Positions 14,296 through 22,901 of a DNA stretch of 60,924 nt are shown here, one piece after another. A program made the position numbers and the translations under genes. The notes below the pieces were generated by a model. It was given only the letters and a program-made list of their open reading frames with translations. It was not told the DNA's origin and did no database searches. The stretch's first letter is position 1. Each line of letters starts with the position of its first letter. Source of the stretch: Bacteroidota bacterium (GTDB lineage: Bacteria > Bacteroidota > Ignavibacteria > Kapaibacteriales > NICIL-2). The stretch is from positions 1 through 60,924 of the forward strand of contig JAIBAE010000019.1 of assembly GCA_019695345.1 (NCBI GenBank), written 5' to 3'.

Positions 14296-15081
14296 TTACA
14301 TAGAAGGTTTTTTGCCTACAAACTGTTCTTTTACGGTGCGCCGCAAACCGGAAGGAACTAACCCAAAGAAAAAAGTACGAATCAATTTCAAATTCCAGAT
14401 GAACCGCTCGGTGCGGTTCATCACGCGGCGTTTGGAATAGTCAATGGTAACTCCCATGCCTTCTATAATCTTTGCAGAGCGGTACTCCCACACTTTTTTT
14501 ATTACAGTATTTCGGTTGGGGAAGTAGTCAAACTTGGTTGCGTAAAATCCATCAAGATCATCTGCCCGTTCCGAGCCATAATACTCAAACTCCCAAGCGT
14601 TCTCACCATTCTTTAACAGCTGTAGTAACGCTTCTTTCTTAAACAACGGCATCACAACCGAAGCTCGGTAAACAGTACCTTTCGATACATAATCTACAAG
14701 TTCGTTATGCGGAACGTCGCCACGTACAGTTGGGTTCATACGCACATAATTAACGTTGTTTTCAATTGCCCACATGAATACTTTCTCAACATTGCTGTTG
14801 TTAATTGTATTTACCAACATTAAATCTTCAAGCATCATAAAAACATAATCCTGCGGAATATGCGCTAATGCGTTGATGATATTATCCGACCACGAAACAT
14901 CATTACCAACTGGTATCACCGAAACGTTCTCATAAGCAGGTTGTTCGAAATTGGTAATCAGATACACAGGCAGGCGGCAATCGCTCCAGAATCTTTTAAA
15001 CAACGTAAAGAACGGTTGCCAAAGGTCTTTGTAGTTATCGCATGTTACAACTAGCACGGCGCAACGTTCGGGAAGATTCAT
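14296..15081 (-). CDS. Putative GT-A-type glycosyltransferase
   Basis: 261 residues. It begins CAVLVVTCDNYKDLWQPFF (strand plus nucleotide-binding loop), continues with PVYLITNFEQ, VSWSDNIINAL, then YVFMMLEDLMLVN, which looks like the DxD-containing segment, and later YRASVVMPLFKKEALL and AWEFEYYGSERA. This is consistent with a small polysaccharide glycosyltransferase acting at the cytoplasmic face. A basic C-terminus (KRRVMNRTERF ... GLRRTVKE) could associate with the membrane. Its stop codon is 3 bp from that of rlpA (convergent). A consensus promoter lies at 15108-15137. Confidence 0.65.
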   Translation of the reverse strand: MNLPERCAVLVVTCDNYKDLWQPFFTLFKRFWSDCRLPVYLITNFEQPAYENVSVIPVGNDVSWSDNIINALAHIPQDYVFMMLEDLMLVNTINNSNVEKVFMWAIENNVNYVRMNPTVRGDVPHNELVDYVSKGTVYRASVVMPLFKKEALLQLLKNGENAWEFEYYGSERADDLDGFYATKFDYFPNRNTVIKKVWEYRSAKIIEGMGVTIDYSKRRVMNRTERFIWNLKLIRTFFFGLVPSGLRRTVKEQFVGKKPSM

Positions 15082-15107
15082 AGACGTTAAATAGTATTAC
15101 ACTTCTG

Positions 15108-15137
15108 CAAAGTTATAGCTTATGGTTGGTTTGCCAA
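15108..15137 (-). promoter_or_regulatory. Bacteroidota-type promoter of the glycosyltransferase gene
   Basis: Minus-strand TTG (15137-15135), 19-bp spacer, TAACTTTG (15115-15108): a perfect match to TTG-N19-TAnnTTTG, 27 bp upstream of the ATG. Confidence 0.78.
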
Positions 15138-15154
15138 ACTTATGTGTGTAGTTG

Positions 15155-15217
15155 TTGCTATCGCCAGACCGCATCAAACGTTTGCATACAGCCGCAACTT
15201 TCCATGCGGGATAGAAC
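15155..15217 (+). repeat. Family A intergenic repeat, forward
   Basis: TGCTATCGCCAGACCGCATC at the left, CCATGCGGGATAGAAC at the right. It lies in a divergent region 20 bp beyond the glycosyltransferase promoter. Confidence 0.7.
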
Positions 15218-15303
15218 ATTGGTTCAAGTAATAGTATTTGTATTGAGTAAAATTTGTGTAGTTTATTGGCAACCGCAACATCAATACATAATGGAATATT
15301 ACT

Positions 15304-16596
15304 ATGAAGCTGCCTTGCCGCATAGACCGAATCTATACAATATCCGTAATGATTTTTCTGTGCTTAACTATCCTACAAGGTACCACTAAAGCCCAGTGCC
15401 TGCGAATGTACTACCCAAACGAACCTGAGTACGGGTTTTTCAATCCGGATTCGGTTATGATTGATACGTGTGACAAACGATTGGTAAAAGATTTTGAAAA
15501 GATGTATGCCAAGAAATATTTCTCAATCATTTTTAAAACATCACCCTTCGGAATACTTGATATTAAACCGGAAAATGACACAACAACCTATCATGTACGC
15601 GATATGCAATCACAGTTTGTTGATGCTATTGCTGCTTTTACCGAACTAGAAAAACGATGGGGAGTTTTTTCGTTAACAAGAAAGTTTCCGTATATCAATG
15701 ATACATCGTTATTATCCGGCAGAACGTTTATGTTGAGGTTTGATTCATATGTTAAAATTACGGATGTACTAAAGTATTTGAACTCACTAACATCCGAGCA
15801 ATCAACGTTTGTTGTAAGGATGGAAGCCAACTTTACCTCCAGTATGGGTGTTATACCTTTGGAACTACCCAAGGTTGCCGGAAAACAATTTAATTTAGAT
15901 TGTACAAGTTATACCGTGTGGTTTACTTCGGAAACTCCGTTTACAATTTCAGTACAGAAAGATTCAAATTGTATTGTGCGTTATCCTGACTCATTACCTA
16001 CGTTTAAACAAGTAGAGGTAATAGTTATGGTAAAGAATGCAAGCCAACCAGCTCGATTTACAATAGCTGCTCTAAATAAATTAGCAAGAACTGAAGTGCG
16101 GGATAGTATTATGCCAATTATACAACCAACATACACTCGGCAACAAGATACACTTACTGTTCATGCACCAGCATATTGTAGTCTGAAGTGGTATTATCAA
16201 TGGGCTCCAATGGAGCCGGCTGAAACTACTTCTACTATAGTTATGAAAGAGTATGGAACATATTGGTGTGATGTAACATTTAATAATGCGTGTGTGTTAA
16301 AAAAGATTGGAGAGACCACAAAGATTAAGATTGATCCGACGGTAGTGGAAGAAGATCTGATAGATGGAATTCATGTTTACCCCAATCCGGTAGCGGAAAC
16401 CGCAATTCTAACAACTAACCAAGATATAACCAATGTGATCTTGTACTCAATGGTTGGAGCCGAAGTGTGTACTTGGAATACTGTTTCTAAGAATCAGCCA
16501 GTAACCTTGCCAGTGCTTACTGATGGTGTGTATTATATACGGTATTTGTTGAATTCGAGATATTCTACAATACCACTTGTTGTCAAAAAGCACTAA
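15304..16596 (+). CDS. Secreted T9SS cargo protein of unknown function
   Basis: 430 residues. The start at 15304 gives a normal signal peptide (MKLPCRIDRIYTISV..., cleavage near TTKAQ); the alternative ATG at 15349 lacks the basic n-region. The bulk has no recognised domain. A late segment DTLTVHAPAYCSLKWYYQW ... GTYWCDVTFNNACVL is an Ig-like region. The last ~80 residues (IHVYPNPVAETAILTT ... VILYSMVGAEVCTW ... DGVYYIRYLL ... PLVVKKH) form a type A Por sorting domain. Exported to the cell surface by inference. Bracketed by inverted A repeats (15155 forward, 16642 reverse). Confidence 0.8.
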   Translation: MKLPCRIDRIYTISVMIFLCLTILQGTTKAQCLRMYYPNEPEYGFFNPDSVMIDTCDKRLVKDFEKMYAKKYFSIIFKTSPFGILDIKPENDTTTYHVRDMQSQFVDAIAAFTELEKRWGVFSLTRKFPYINDTSLLSGRTFMLRFDSYVKITDVLKYLNSLTSEQSTFVVRMEANFTSSMGVIPLELPKVAGKQFNLDCTSYTVWFTSETPFTISVQKDSNCIVRYPDSLPTFKQVEVIVMVKNASQPARFTIAALNKLARTEVRDSIMPIIQPTYTRQQDTLTVHAPAYCSLKWYYQWAPMEPAETTSTIVMKEYGTYWCDVTFNNACVLKKIGETTKIKIDPTVVEEDLIDGIHVYPNPVAETAILTTNQDITNVILYSMVGAEVCTWNTVSKNQPVTLPVLTDGVYYIRYLLNSRYSTIPLVVKKH

Positions 16597-16641
16597 TATT
16601 CATGTGCTTGATCTATAACGATGAAGACCATTCCTTGCTAT

Positions 16642-16707
16642 AGGTTATCTCCCGCAAAACAAACGTTAGTTTTGTGAATGTGGATTGGCGCGGATTGCGG
16701 TAGCAAA
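16642..16707 (-). repeat. Family A intergenic repeat, reverse, divergent
   Basis: GTTATCTCCCGCAAAACAAAC at the inner end (ends at the expected spacing) and GCGGATTGCGGTAGCAAAA at the outer end correspond to reverse-complement A. It sits between convergent genes, next to the trxA terminator. Confidence 0.55.
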
Positions 16708-16712
16708 AGATA

Positions 16713-16747
16713 AAAAAGGCGGAAGAGATAATTCTTTTCCGCCTTTG
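16713..16747 (-). terminator. Intrinsic terminator of trxA
   Basis: AAAGGCGGAAGAG / TTCTTTTCCGCCTTT hairpin; the leftward transcript ends in TTTTTTA. Confidence 0.85.
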
Positions 16748-16766
16748 TACTATTAGATAGGTGCGC

Positions 16767-17102
16767 TTAGTTATTAAGGTATTGCTCTAAGCGTTCCATG
16801 ATAAGTTTTTTAGGTACAAGCCCAACAATTGTATCCACCATTTTGCCTTCGTGGAAAATCATTAATGCCGGGATTGAACGAACACCGTAGTCCATTGAAA
16901 CTGCGGGATTGTTATCTACATCCAGTTTGCCGATTTTTACTTTGCCGTCTAACTCGGTTGCAAGTTCGTCGATAATTGGTGCTATCTGGCGGCAAGGTCC
17001 GCACCATGCTGCCCAGAAATCTATAAGAACGGGTAAGTTTGATTCGAGAACTTCTGTTTGAAAGTTATCGTCGGTTATGTGGAATGGCTGTACTGCTTCC
17101 AT
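16767..17102 (-). CDS. trxA: Thioredoxin
   Basis: 111 residues, full family length. Active site WAAWCGPCRQ with the preceding conserved LIDFWA strand, the cis-Pro region RSIPALMIF, and Asp in KLDVDNNP. Cytoplasmic disulfide reductase; a possible electron donor for the thioredoxin-type arsenate reductase encoded at 24873. Ribosome-binding site AACAGGAGTTT and a -7-like TATTTTTG about 45 bp upstream. Monocistronic with its own terminator. Confidence 0.95.
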   Translation of the reverse strand: MEAVQPFHITDDNFQTEVLESNLPVLIDFWAAWCGPCRQIAPIIDELATELDGKVKIGKLDVDNNPAVSMDYGVRSIPALMIFHEGKMVDTIVGLVPKKLIMERLEQYLNN

Positions 17103-17277
17103 GGTAAACTCCTGTTATAATTGTAAATGATACTCGAAATTTGGAGGTGCAAAAATAGAAATTTGTTAGTACGTGCGCCTCTTCCCACGGGTAAAAGTTC
17201 TCCACTTGGAAAACTTTACGGCGGTGGGTGGCAATAGACGAAATAGTTTTGTGTGTTGTTGTAAATTGGAGTTCCCT

Positions 17278-17826
17278 ATGGAAATAGTGCCTGCTACACT
17301 TGAACACAAACTGTTGTTAGAAAACCTGCTTGAATTGTATATGTACGAGCTTTCGGCATTACACCCCGAAGGATTTACCGTGGATTCCACCGGCAGATTT
17401 GGCTATAAATACACACCATTATATTTTACCGAACCACACCGCCATGCGTTTATAGTTTACCAGAGTGACGAGCCATGTGGTTTTGTACTAGTGAATAATG
17501 ATTGCCGTTTTGATAACAGCGATTTCTGGATGGCGGAGTTCTTTATTATGAGGAAGTTCCAACGGAGAGGATTGGGAACAGAAGTCGCACATGAGATATT
17601 CCGCAAATTCAACGGTAATTGGGAAGTTGGTGTTGCATATACTGCCATTGGCGAGCAAGACTTCTGGCGGAAATGTATATATAGATTTACAGAATCATTC
17701 ACTGAAGAGCAAACCACAAAAGAACACCACAACTGGCGCGGAGTGATATTTAGATTCCGAACTGATAGCACTGCTACAGAACATAGCAACAGAGCGGATT
17801 TGGCAGGTACTGCGTATTTACAGTAA
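17278..17826 (+). CDS. GNAT-family N-acetyltransferase
   Basis: 182 residues from ATG 17278, chosen for the GGAG ribosome-binding site 5 bp upstream; the ORF start at 17173 is rejected. The acetyl-CoA binding motif RKFQRRGLGTEVAHEIF (R/QxxGxG/A) is clear, preceded by WMAEFFIM and followed by WEVGVAY and the conserved late NAPAQDFW-like block (AIGEQDFWRKCI). The substrate cannot be inferred. Its C-terminus (TATEHSNRADLAGT) is a divergent tail. Diverges from trxA. Confidence 0.88.
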   Translation: MEIVPATLEHKLLLENLLELYMYELSALHPEGFTVDSTGRFGYKYTPLYFTEPHRHAFIVYQSDEPCGFVLVNNDCRFDNSDFWMAEFFIMRKFQRRGLGTEVAHEIFRKFNGNWEVGVAYTAIGEQDFWRKCIYRFTESFTEEQTTKEHHNWRGVIFRFRTDSTATEHSNRADLAGTAYLQ

Positions 17827-17896
17827 TATGCTCACAAAATTGGGGGTAAGTGCCGATACTACTGCAAACTGTATGTAGTATGTTTACCAGATAATA

Positions 17897-19465
17897 ATGC
17901 ACTATACCGAAGACTTGTTACACGCTGCAAATCGCCTGAAATTTCCGGGGATTATAGAGCGTGAGTTTAGGGAAACGCATTATAATGTAAAGGCACATTT
18001 ATTTATATCGCGGTGGGGATTAATTCCTGCAATTTGTATTCTCTGTGCCTTTTGGGCAGGTGACTTTGTTGGGTTTACCCGGCATTTGGAATTTATCAGT
18101 ATCATACGTGTAGTATCTATTCTTCCTTTGGTTGTAATGTATGCCACGCGTAATACAAACTTTATGCGCAATTACATCCGCGATGTTGCTTGCGTGTATT
18201 TGTTTTTGTTAGCGTGTAGTGTGTTAACTATAATTAGCATTACACCCGATACCGATTTTGCCCACCGTGGTTATACACTATCGTTTCCAATGGTGATATT
18301 TATTATCTTCTTAGCCAAGCCACGGCTATGGCTTGGAAGTTTACTTACGTTGCTGTTTACCTTGCTGTTAACAACTGTAGATATTATCTACGATATACGC
18401 CCAATTGGACTGCACCATATTGGCTCACAGATTCATGTTAATCTGGTTATGGTGTCATCGGTTGTAATTGGCGCCGTAACATGCTATGTATTGGAAGTAG
18501 CCGAACGACGTGAGTTTATTCAGAAGCGAATTATTGAGCAGGATAAAGAACAGATATTACTACAACAGTTAGAACTTGCCGATGTAGTAAAACAAATCCA
18601 GCAGGCAAACCAAAAGTTATCGGAACAGAATGAACATCTGGACCAATTAGACAAAGAGAAGAACGAATTCTTGGGAATTGCCGCACACGATTTAAAAAAT
18701 CCACTAACGGGAATAGCAGTAAATGTTGCCAATGTAAAACGCTACATCCACCGCATGCAAACAAGCGATGTAATCAGCACAATGGATTCCATAGAAAAAA
18801 CAGTGGTACGTATGCGCGATATTGTAGTACACCTGCTTGATATAAATGCAATTGAATCCGGAAAAATGGATGTTACCATACAACCATGCAACGTAAGTAC
18901 GGTTGTTACAACAATTCTCCGGGATTATTCCATCCGTGCCGCGGCTAAAAACATTACTCTTGCAACAGAAGATACAACCAATAAAACTCTTTTGTGTTTG
19001 GCTGATAGTACCATTCTTTATCAGGTGTTGGATAATCTTGTTTCTAATGCCATAAAGTTCTCGCCTTCGGGTAAAACCGTTACTATACGAACAAGGTATA
19101 GTTCGGTAAACGGAGGTTCTGTCATGCACATAGAGGTGCAGGACGAAGGTCCGGGGCTAACCGCTGATGACATGAAAAAACTCTTCAATAAATATCAGCG
19201 ATTATCCGCTAAACCAACCGCAGGCGAACACTCCACGGGATTAGGTCTTTCTATTGTTAAAAAAATGGTAGAAAACATGAACGGAAAGGTTTGGTGTAGC
19301 TCGGAAGTAGGTCACGGTGCTTTGTTTACACTCGAACTTCCAACCACATCGGTTCAGGAAGAGCAGAGCGAGATTGGTAAACCTGATTTTATGCTATCGC
19401 AGACTGCACCGCTCGTTTCCGGTAACAATACCGTTGCCATGCAGAGTAGTTCCGTACACCAATAA
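17897..19465 (+). CDS. Membrane sensor histidine kinase
   Basis: 522 residues. Six hydrophobic helices in residues ~40-200 form a 6-TM input domain with no recognised sensor family. A coiled coil (205-255) leads into HisKA with phospho-acceptor His264 (LGIAAHDLKNPLTG). HATPase_c follows: N box VSNAIKFSPSG, G1 DEGPGL, F box MKKLFNKYQ, G2 GLGLSIVKKMV. No response regulator is adjacent. The last ~35 residues follow the catalytic core and carry DNA resembling half of repeat family A (19388-19412), so the tail may be repeat-derived. Confidence 0.92.
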   Translation: MHYTEDLLHAANRLKFPGIIEREFRETHYNVKAHLFISRWGLIPAICILCAFWAGDFVGFTRHLEFISIIRVVSILPLVVMYATRNTNFMRNYIRDVACVYLFLLACSVLTIISITPDTDFAHRGYTLSFPMVIFIIFLAKPRLWLGSLLTLLFTLLLTTVDIIYDIRPIGLHHIGSQIHVNLVMVSSVVIGAVTCYVLEVAERREFIQKRIIEQDKEQILLQQLELADVVKQIQQANQKLSEQNEHLDQLDKEKNEFLGIAAHDLKNPLTGIAVNVANVKRYIHRMQTSDVISTMDSIEKTVVRMRDIVVHLLDINAIESGKMDVTIQPCNVSTVVTTILRDYSIRAAAKNITLATEDTTNKTLLCLADSTILYQVLDNLVSNAIKFSPSGKTVTIRTRYSSVNGGSVMHIEVQDEGPGLTADDMKKLFNKYQRLSAKPTAGEHSTGLGLSIVKKMVENMNGKVWCSSEVGHGALFTLELPTTSVQEEQSEIGKPDFMLSQTAPLVSGNNTVAMQSSSVHQ

Positions 19466-19541
19466 CTGCCTTTATCGTGAATAGACGAATTTTTTTTCGT
19501 ACTTTGCAAGCGTAAACATCACAAATAATAAACAAAGAAGT

Positions 19542-19853
19542 ATGGACCAGATTCTTTCCTTAATTGGCGATAACATCCAAATGATTTACATCATTATTCT
19601 ATCCATATTTGTTGGGGTGGAAGTTATCGGTAAAGTTCCCGCAGTATTACACACGCCACTTATGTCCGGCGCAAATGCAATCCACGGAGTAGTTATTGTT
19701 GGTGCTATCATTGTTATGGGGCACACCGACCCAAGTAACATTGTTGGATTGTTGTTAGGATTTGTTGCCGTAGTTCTTGGAACATTGAACGTTGTTGGTG
19801 GCTTTGTTGTAACCGACCGTATGTTGGAAATGTTCAAGAAGAAAGCCCGTTAA
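19542..19853 (+). CDS. pntA2: NAD(P) transhydrogenase alpha subunit, membrane part (PntA2-type)
   Basis: 103 residues, three to four transmembrane helices. The sequence VGVEVIGKVPAVLHTPLMSG followed by NAIHGVVIVGAI is the hallmark of the PNTB_4TM domain (PntAb/PntA2) of proton-translocating transhydrogenase. In three-subunit enzymes it is encoded between pntA1 (NAD-binding) and pntB (NADP-binding plus membrane). Neither partner is present here: a kinase precedes and crcB follows one base after the stop. Either the partners are elsewhere or this is a relic. The reading frame is intact. Confidence 0.9.
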   Translation: MDQILSLIGDNIQMIYIIILSIFVGVEVIGKVPAVLHTPLMSGANAIHGVVIVGAIIVMGHTDPSNIVGLLLGFVAVVLGTLNVVGGFVVTDRMLEMFKKKAR

Positions 19854-19854
19854 C

Positions 19855-20220
19855 GTGCGGGAGGTTTTTCTGGTTGGTATTGGCGGCATGGTAGGCAGCA
19901 TTGCCCGCTATGGCATTTCATCGTTATTCTCATCGTATATAACTCAATTTCCGTTTGCAACGTTTATTGTAAATGTTGTCGGGTGTTTGCTGATTGGTAT
20001 CGTATTCGGATTACTTGAACGCAACGTTATTGGCAGCGATATGCGCTTATTACTTGCTACCGGAGTATGCGGCGGATTCACCACCTTCTCAACCTTCTCT
20101 GCCGAAACTCTTTTTCTACTACGCGATGGTTTTACCATTACTGCCTTGCTCTACGTTTTGTTAAGTATAATTCTATGTGTGGTTTTTACGTTTGTTGGTC
20201 TTTGGATTACCAAACCATAG
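19855..20220 (+). CDS. crcB: Fluoride channel CrcB/Fluc
   Basis: 121 residues, GTG start one base after the pntA2 stop, so translationally coupled. Four helices with the Fluc signature: GGMVGSIARYGIS, TFIVNVVGCLLIG (the Asn/Gly-rich break), and GVCGGFTTFSTFSAET with the conserved FSTFS phenylalanine track. It exports F- as a dual-topology dimer. No fluoride riboswitch was recognised in 19466-19541, although that is where one might sit. Confidence 0.93.
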   Translation: MREVFLVGIGGMVGSIARYGISSLFSSYITQFPFATFIVNVVGCLLIGIVFGLLERNVIGSDMRLLLATGVCGGFTTFSTFSAETLFLLRDGFTITALLYVLLSIILCVVFTFVGLWITKP

Positions 20221-20314
20221 CCGATAATTAGGCTTTGGTATCGGTGTGTTGGAAACGCACCGGAAGCCATACTGTTACATTGGAAGTACAATAACCGGAA
20301 TTACACCGGACATC

Positions 20315-22303
20315 ATGCATATCGTTTATACACTAAAACACATTCTTCTACTCTTGGTAATTACACTTGGTTGTACAACTGTAACTATAAGTAGTGTTCA
20401 TGTAGATAAAACGGTTGGCATCACAGATGAAAACTTAGACTCAACCCTGGCAAGCGATTCACTTGCGCCATTGTATATCGACACTTACTCCCGCGAGCCA
20501 CGTACTCCACAAGAAGCAACACAGTTTGAAATCTTTATCTCAGAACACGCTCCGGAAGACACTGCATTTATTGCACTTCAGCGTCTTGCTGCGCCAATGT
20601 TACGCAACGGTGAATTCCAGAAAGTTGCTGAACTCTACGAAAAATTTCAACTTGATTTTCCAAACCGTCGGAAATCCATTGCTACTGTATTAGAAGTAGT
20701 TCGTGACCAGTATCCGCGATACCTTATCCAAAATATGGGAAGTGCAATCAATACACGTGGCGATGAGTTTAGCCCGGTTCCTGCTATGCGAGATTATCCC
20801 ATGCGTTTGTTTTTTGGTGTTGCACGGCGTCCCGATTGCCGCTCGGTAGAAGACATCTTTTACTCTGAATACGAAGTAATACGTTGGGTTGGAGGGCGGC
20901 CATTAGCCAACTACGGAAACAATGCTAGTGATGTTCCTACAGCAATGAATGAGGCCGGAACACAAATGATGCTATACAGAAATACTGCACCGCGCGGAGT
21001 TATGAACTTTGCACGATGCGATAAAGATACAACGCGTAGTTCATACCCCGACTCTGTATTATTTAAGCTGACCCAACAAGATGGCGACGTATTCCAAAGC
21101 AACGGAAGGTTTTTGTTTTGGAAACAACTGAGTGATTTTTTATACCCGGTTCGTTCTGCATCATTCGAGAGTGATGCACAGATGGTTGATAATGGAAAAG
21201 CATTATTGTTTGTAAGCGACCGACCCGAATGTACCGGAATACAAGTCCGTAAACCTACACCAAATCAACCTGATTACCACGGCGACCGCTGGGGAAACAC
21301 CGATATCTTTGTGTGCATCCGCACGCCCGATGGTTGGAGCAAACCAATTAACCTTGGTTCAAAAATCAACACTCCATTTGCAGAGCGCACACCGTTTCTC
21401 TCGAGCGATGGTAAAACACTCTACTTTGCAAGTGACGGACATCCGGGGTTGGGAAGGTTAGACATCTATCGTTCCGAACGCATCAATCCAAATTCCTGGA
21501 CGGAATGGACAACTCCCGAAAATCTTGGCAAAGAAGTTAACTCAGGTGATGACGACTGGGGCTTCAGAGAGGCCTTTGGTGGCGATAGCGCATTCTTTGC
21601 ATCGCGAAACCGAGCCGATGGTTTTGGCGGACTTGATATTTACTCGGCAAAGTTAGCGCCGCCGCCGCCTCGGTACTCATTAGTAGTTGGCAGTATCAGA
21701 GATTACTACAACCAGCCGTTGGTGGCTGATTTACGTTTTATGGATGCAACCGATGACCCGTTGTTTATCCGCTCTAAAACCGATAGCTCCGGTATGTTCT
21801 CGGTAACTTTACCGCGCGGACGTGATTACATCTGGATTGGAAAAAGAGAAGGATACTACCCAACAACCCGAAACTTCCGTATTAAAAATGCCGATGCCGA
21901 TAGCATTATAACAGGGCTGAACATGACGCTTATGCCCATGCACGATTCCCCCGAACGCGACACGGCTGTATTACACATCGAGAACATTCTCTTTGAATAC
22001 AACAGTGTTGCCGTACGACCACACTATGTTAACCAACTTCAACAAATTGTAGATTACCTGCAAAACCAGCCCGTGTTATATATCGAAGTTACGGGCCACA
22101 CCGATAGCGAAGGCGCAGCTGAATACAATCAAATTCTATCGCGCCGCCGAGCTGAAGCAGTACGCAAGTTTCTTGTACAACTTGGATGCCATCCGCAGCG
22201 CATCAAAGTAACCGGCTTGGGATTTGGCAAACCACTTGGCAATAACGATACCGAAGAAGGCCGTGCCTTAAACCGCCGTGTGGAAATTCGTTTAACCAAT
22301 TAA
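20315..22303 (+). CDS. OmpA-family protein with PD40 (WD40-like) repeats
   Basis: 662 residues from ATG 20315 (MHIVYTLKHILLLLVITLGC); the ORF start at 20246 adds 23 non-signal residues. After the hydrophobic signal comes a helical/TPR-like region (~60-150). PD40 propeller blades follow (MVDNGKALLFVSDRPE, RTPFLSSDGKTLYFASDGHP, LDIYRSERI, DSAFFASRNRADGFGGLDIYS). A carboxypeptidase-regulatory-like beta domain comes next (VVGSIRDYYNQPL ... DSSGMFSVTLP). The OmpA C-terminal peptidoglycan-binding domain closes the protein (IEVTGHTDSEGAAEYNQILS ... NRRVEIRLTN). This architecture is common in Bacteroidota, including T9SS-associated proteins (PorE-like), and would tie an outer-membrane assembly to the cell wall. 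Confidence 0.92.
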   Translation: MHIVYTLKHILLLLVITLGCTTVTISSVHVDKTVGITDENLDSTLASDSLAPLYIDTYSREPRTPQEATQFEIFISEHAPEDTAFIALQRLAAPMLRNGEFQKVAELYEKFQLDFPNRRKSIATVLEVVRDQYPRYLIQNMGSAINTRGDEFSPVPAMRDYPMRLFFGVARRPDCRSVEDIFYSEYEVIRWVGGRPLANYGNNASDVPTAMNEAGTQMMLYRNTAPRGVMNFARCDKDTTRSSYPDSVLFKLTQQDGDVFQSNGRFLFWKQLSDFLYPVRSASFESDAQMVDNGKALLFVSDRPECTGIQVRKPTPNQPDYHGDRWGNTDIFVCIRTPDGWSKPINLGSKINTPFAERTPFLSSDGKTLYFASDGHPGLGRLDIYRSERINPNSWTEWTTPENLGKEVNSGDDDWGFREAFGGDSAFFASRNRADGFGGLDIYSAKLAPPPPRYSLVVGSIRDYYNQPLVADLRFMDATDDPLFIRSKTDSSGMFSVTLPRGRDYIWIGKREGYYPTTRNFRIKNADADSIITGLNMTLMPMHDSPERDTAVLHIENILFEYNSVAVRPHYVNQLQQIVDYLQNQPVLYIEVTGHTDSEGAAEYNQILSRRRAEAVRKFLVQLGCHPQRIKVTGLGFGKPLGNNDTEEGRALNRRVEIRLTN

Positions 22304-22312
22304 TAAAATTAT

Positions 22313-22455
22313 CTGCTAACGCCAGACCGCACCAAACCTTGTAGTAATACAGGGCATTCTTATTTGCGGGAAGGAACAACTCTGCGCCGCACAAGGTTGG
22401 GTTCGGACCGGGTTGCCGCGCTGGCGCGGTTGCTACGGCAGTAGCGGGTAACCCA
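22313..22455. repeat. A(forward)-B(reverse) inverted doublet upstream of ars
   Basis: Forward A 22313-22377 (CTGCTAACGCCAGACCGC ... TTTGCGGGAAGGAAC) followed closely by reverse B (GGACCGGGTTGCCGCG ... CTACGGCAGTAGCGGGTAACC). The outer cores CTGC-N4-GC-ACCGC of A and B can pair with one another, which supports their kinship. Confidence 0.75.
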
Positions 22456-22485
22456 AAAATTTTTATTATAGATAAAAAAAATGAT

Positions 22486-22521
22486 TTGCGTTGTGAAATC
22501 TTTATCGTAATATTGCAATAT
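22486..22521 (+). promoter_or_regulatory. arsR promoter with overlapping ArsR operator
   Basis: TTG (22486-22488), 19-bp spacer, TAATATTG (22508-22515, one mismatch to TAnnTTTG). The perfect palindrome ATATTGCAATAT at 22510-22521 overlaps the -7 element, the expected place for an ArsR/SmtB repressor to block RNA polymerase. About 30 bp separate it from the arsR start. Confidence 0.75.
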
Positions 22522-22552
22522 ACCGATTGAAAAATATTAACAAAGACGTACT

Positions 22553-22882
22553 ATGGGTGCAACAAAAGCAGAACACTTTACAGCTAAGCAAAACAAGATT
22601 GCAGCTATGATAAAAGCATTAGGGCACCCTGCCCGAATTGCAATTATAGAATACCTGATGAAAGTAAATGTGTGCATCTGTGGCGATATTGTAAACGAAC
22701 TTCCGCTATCGCAGGCAACGGTCTCGCAACACTTAAAAGAACTAAAGTCTGCAGGGCTTATTAAGGGAAACATAGAAGGCAATGCCATTTGCTATTGTAT
22801 AGATGAAAAAGCTATCAACACACTTAGCGAATACTTGCAGGCAATATCACAAAGAATTACCACCACAAAAAACTGTTGTTAA
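22553..22882 (+). CDS. arsR: ArsR-family arsenic-responsive repressor
   Basis: 109 residues. Winged helix with LGHPARIAIIEYLM, the metalloid-binding helix containing Cys41-x-Cys43 (NVCICGDIV), and recognition helix LSQATVSQHLKELKSAGLI. The C-terminal NCC could supply a third thiol. First gene of arsR-arsM-acr3-arsC; a 19-bp gap to arsM. Presumed autorepressor released by As(III). Confidence 0.93.
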   Translation: MGATKAEHFTAKQNKIAAMIKALGHPARIAIIEYLMKVNVCICGDIVNELPLSQATVSQHLKELKSAGLIKGNIEGNAICYCIDEKAINTLSEYLQAISQRITTTKNCC

Positions 22883-22901
22883 ACAAACCAAAGGCACTAT
22901 A

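Noticed and set aside
19466-19541. Fluoride riboswitch upstream of pntA2-crcB
   Set aside because: The conserved crcB-motif core could not be recognised in this 76-bp AT-rich stretch.
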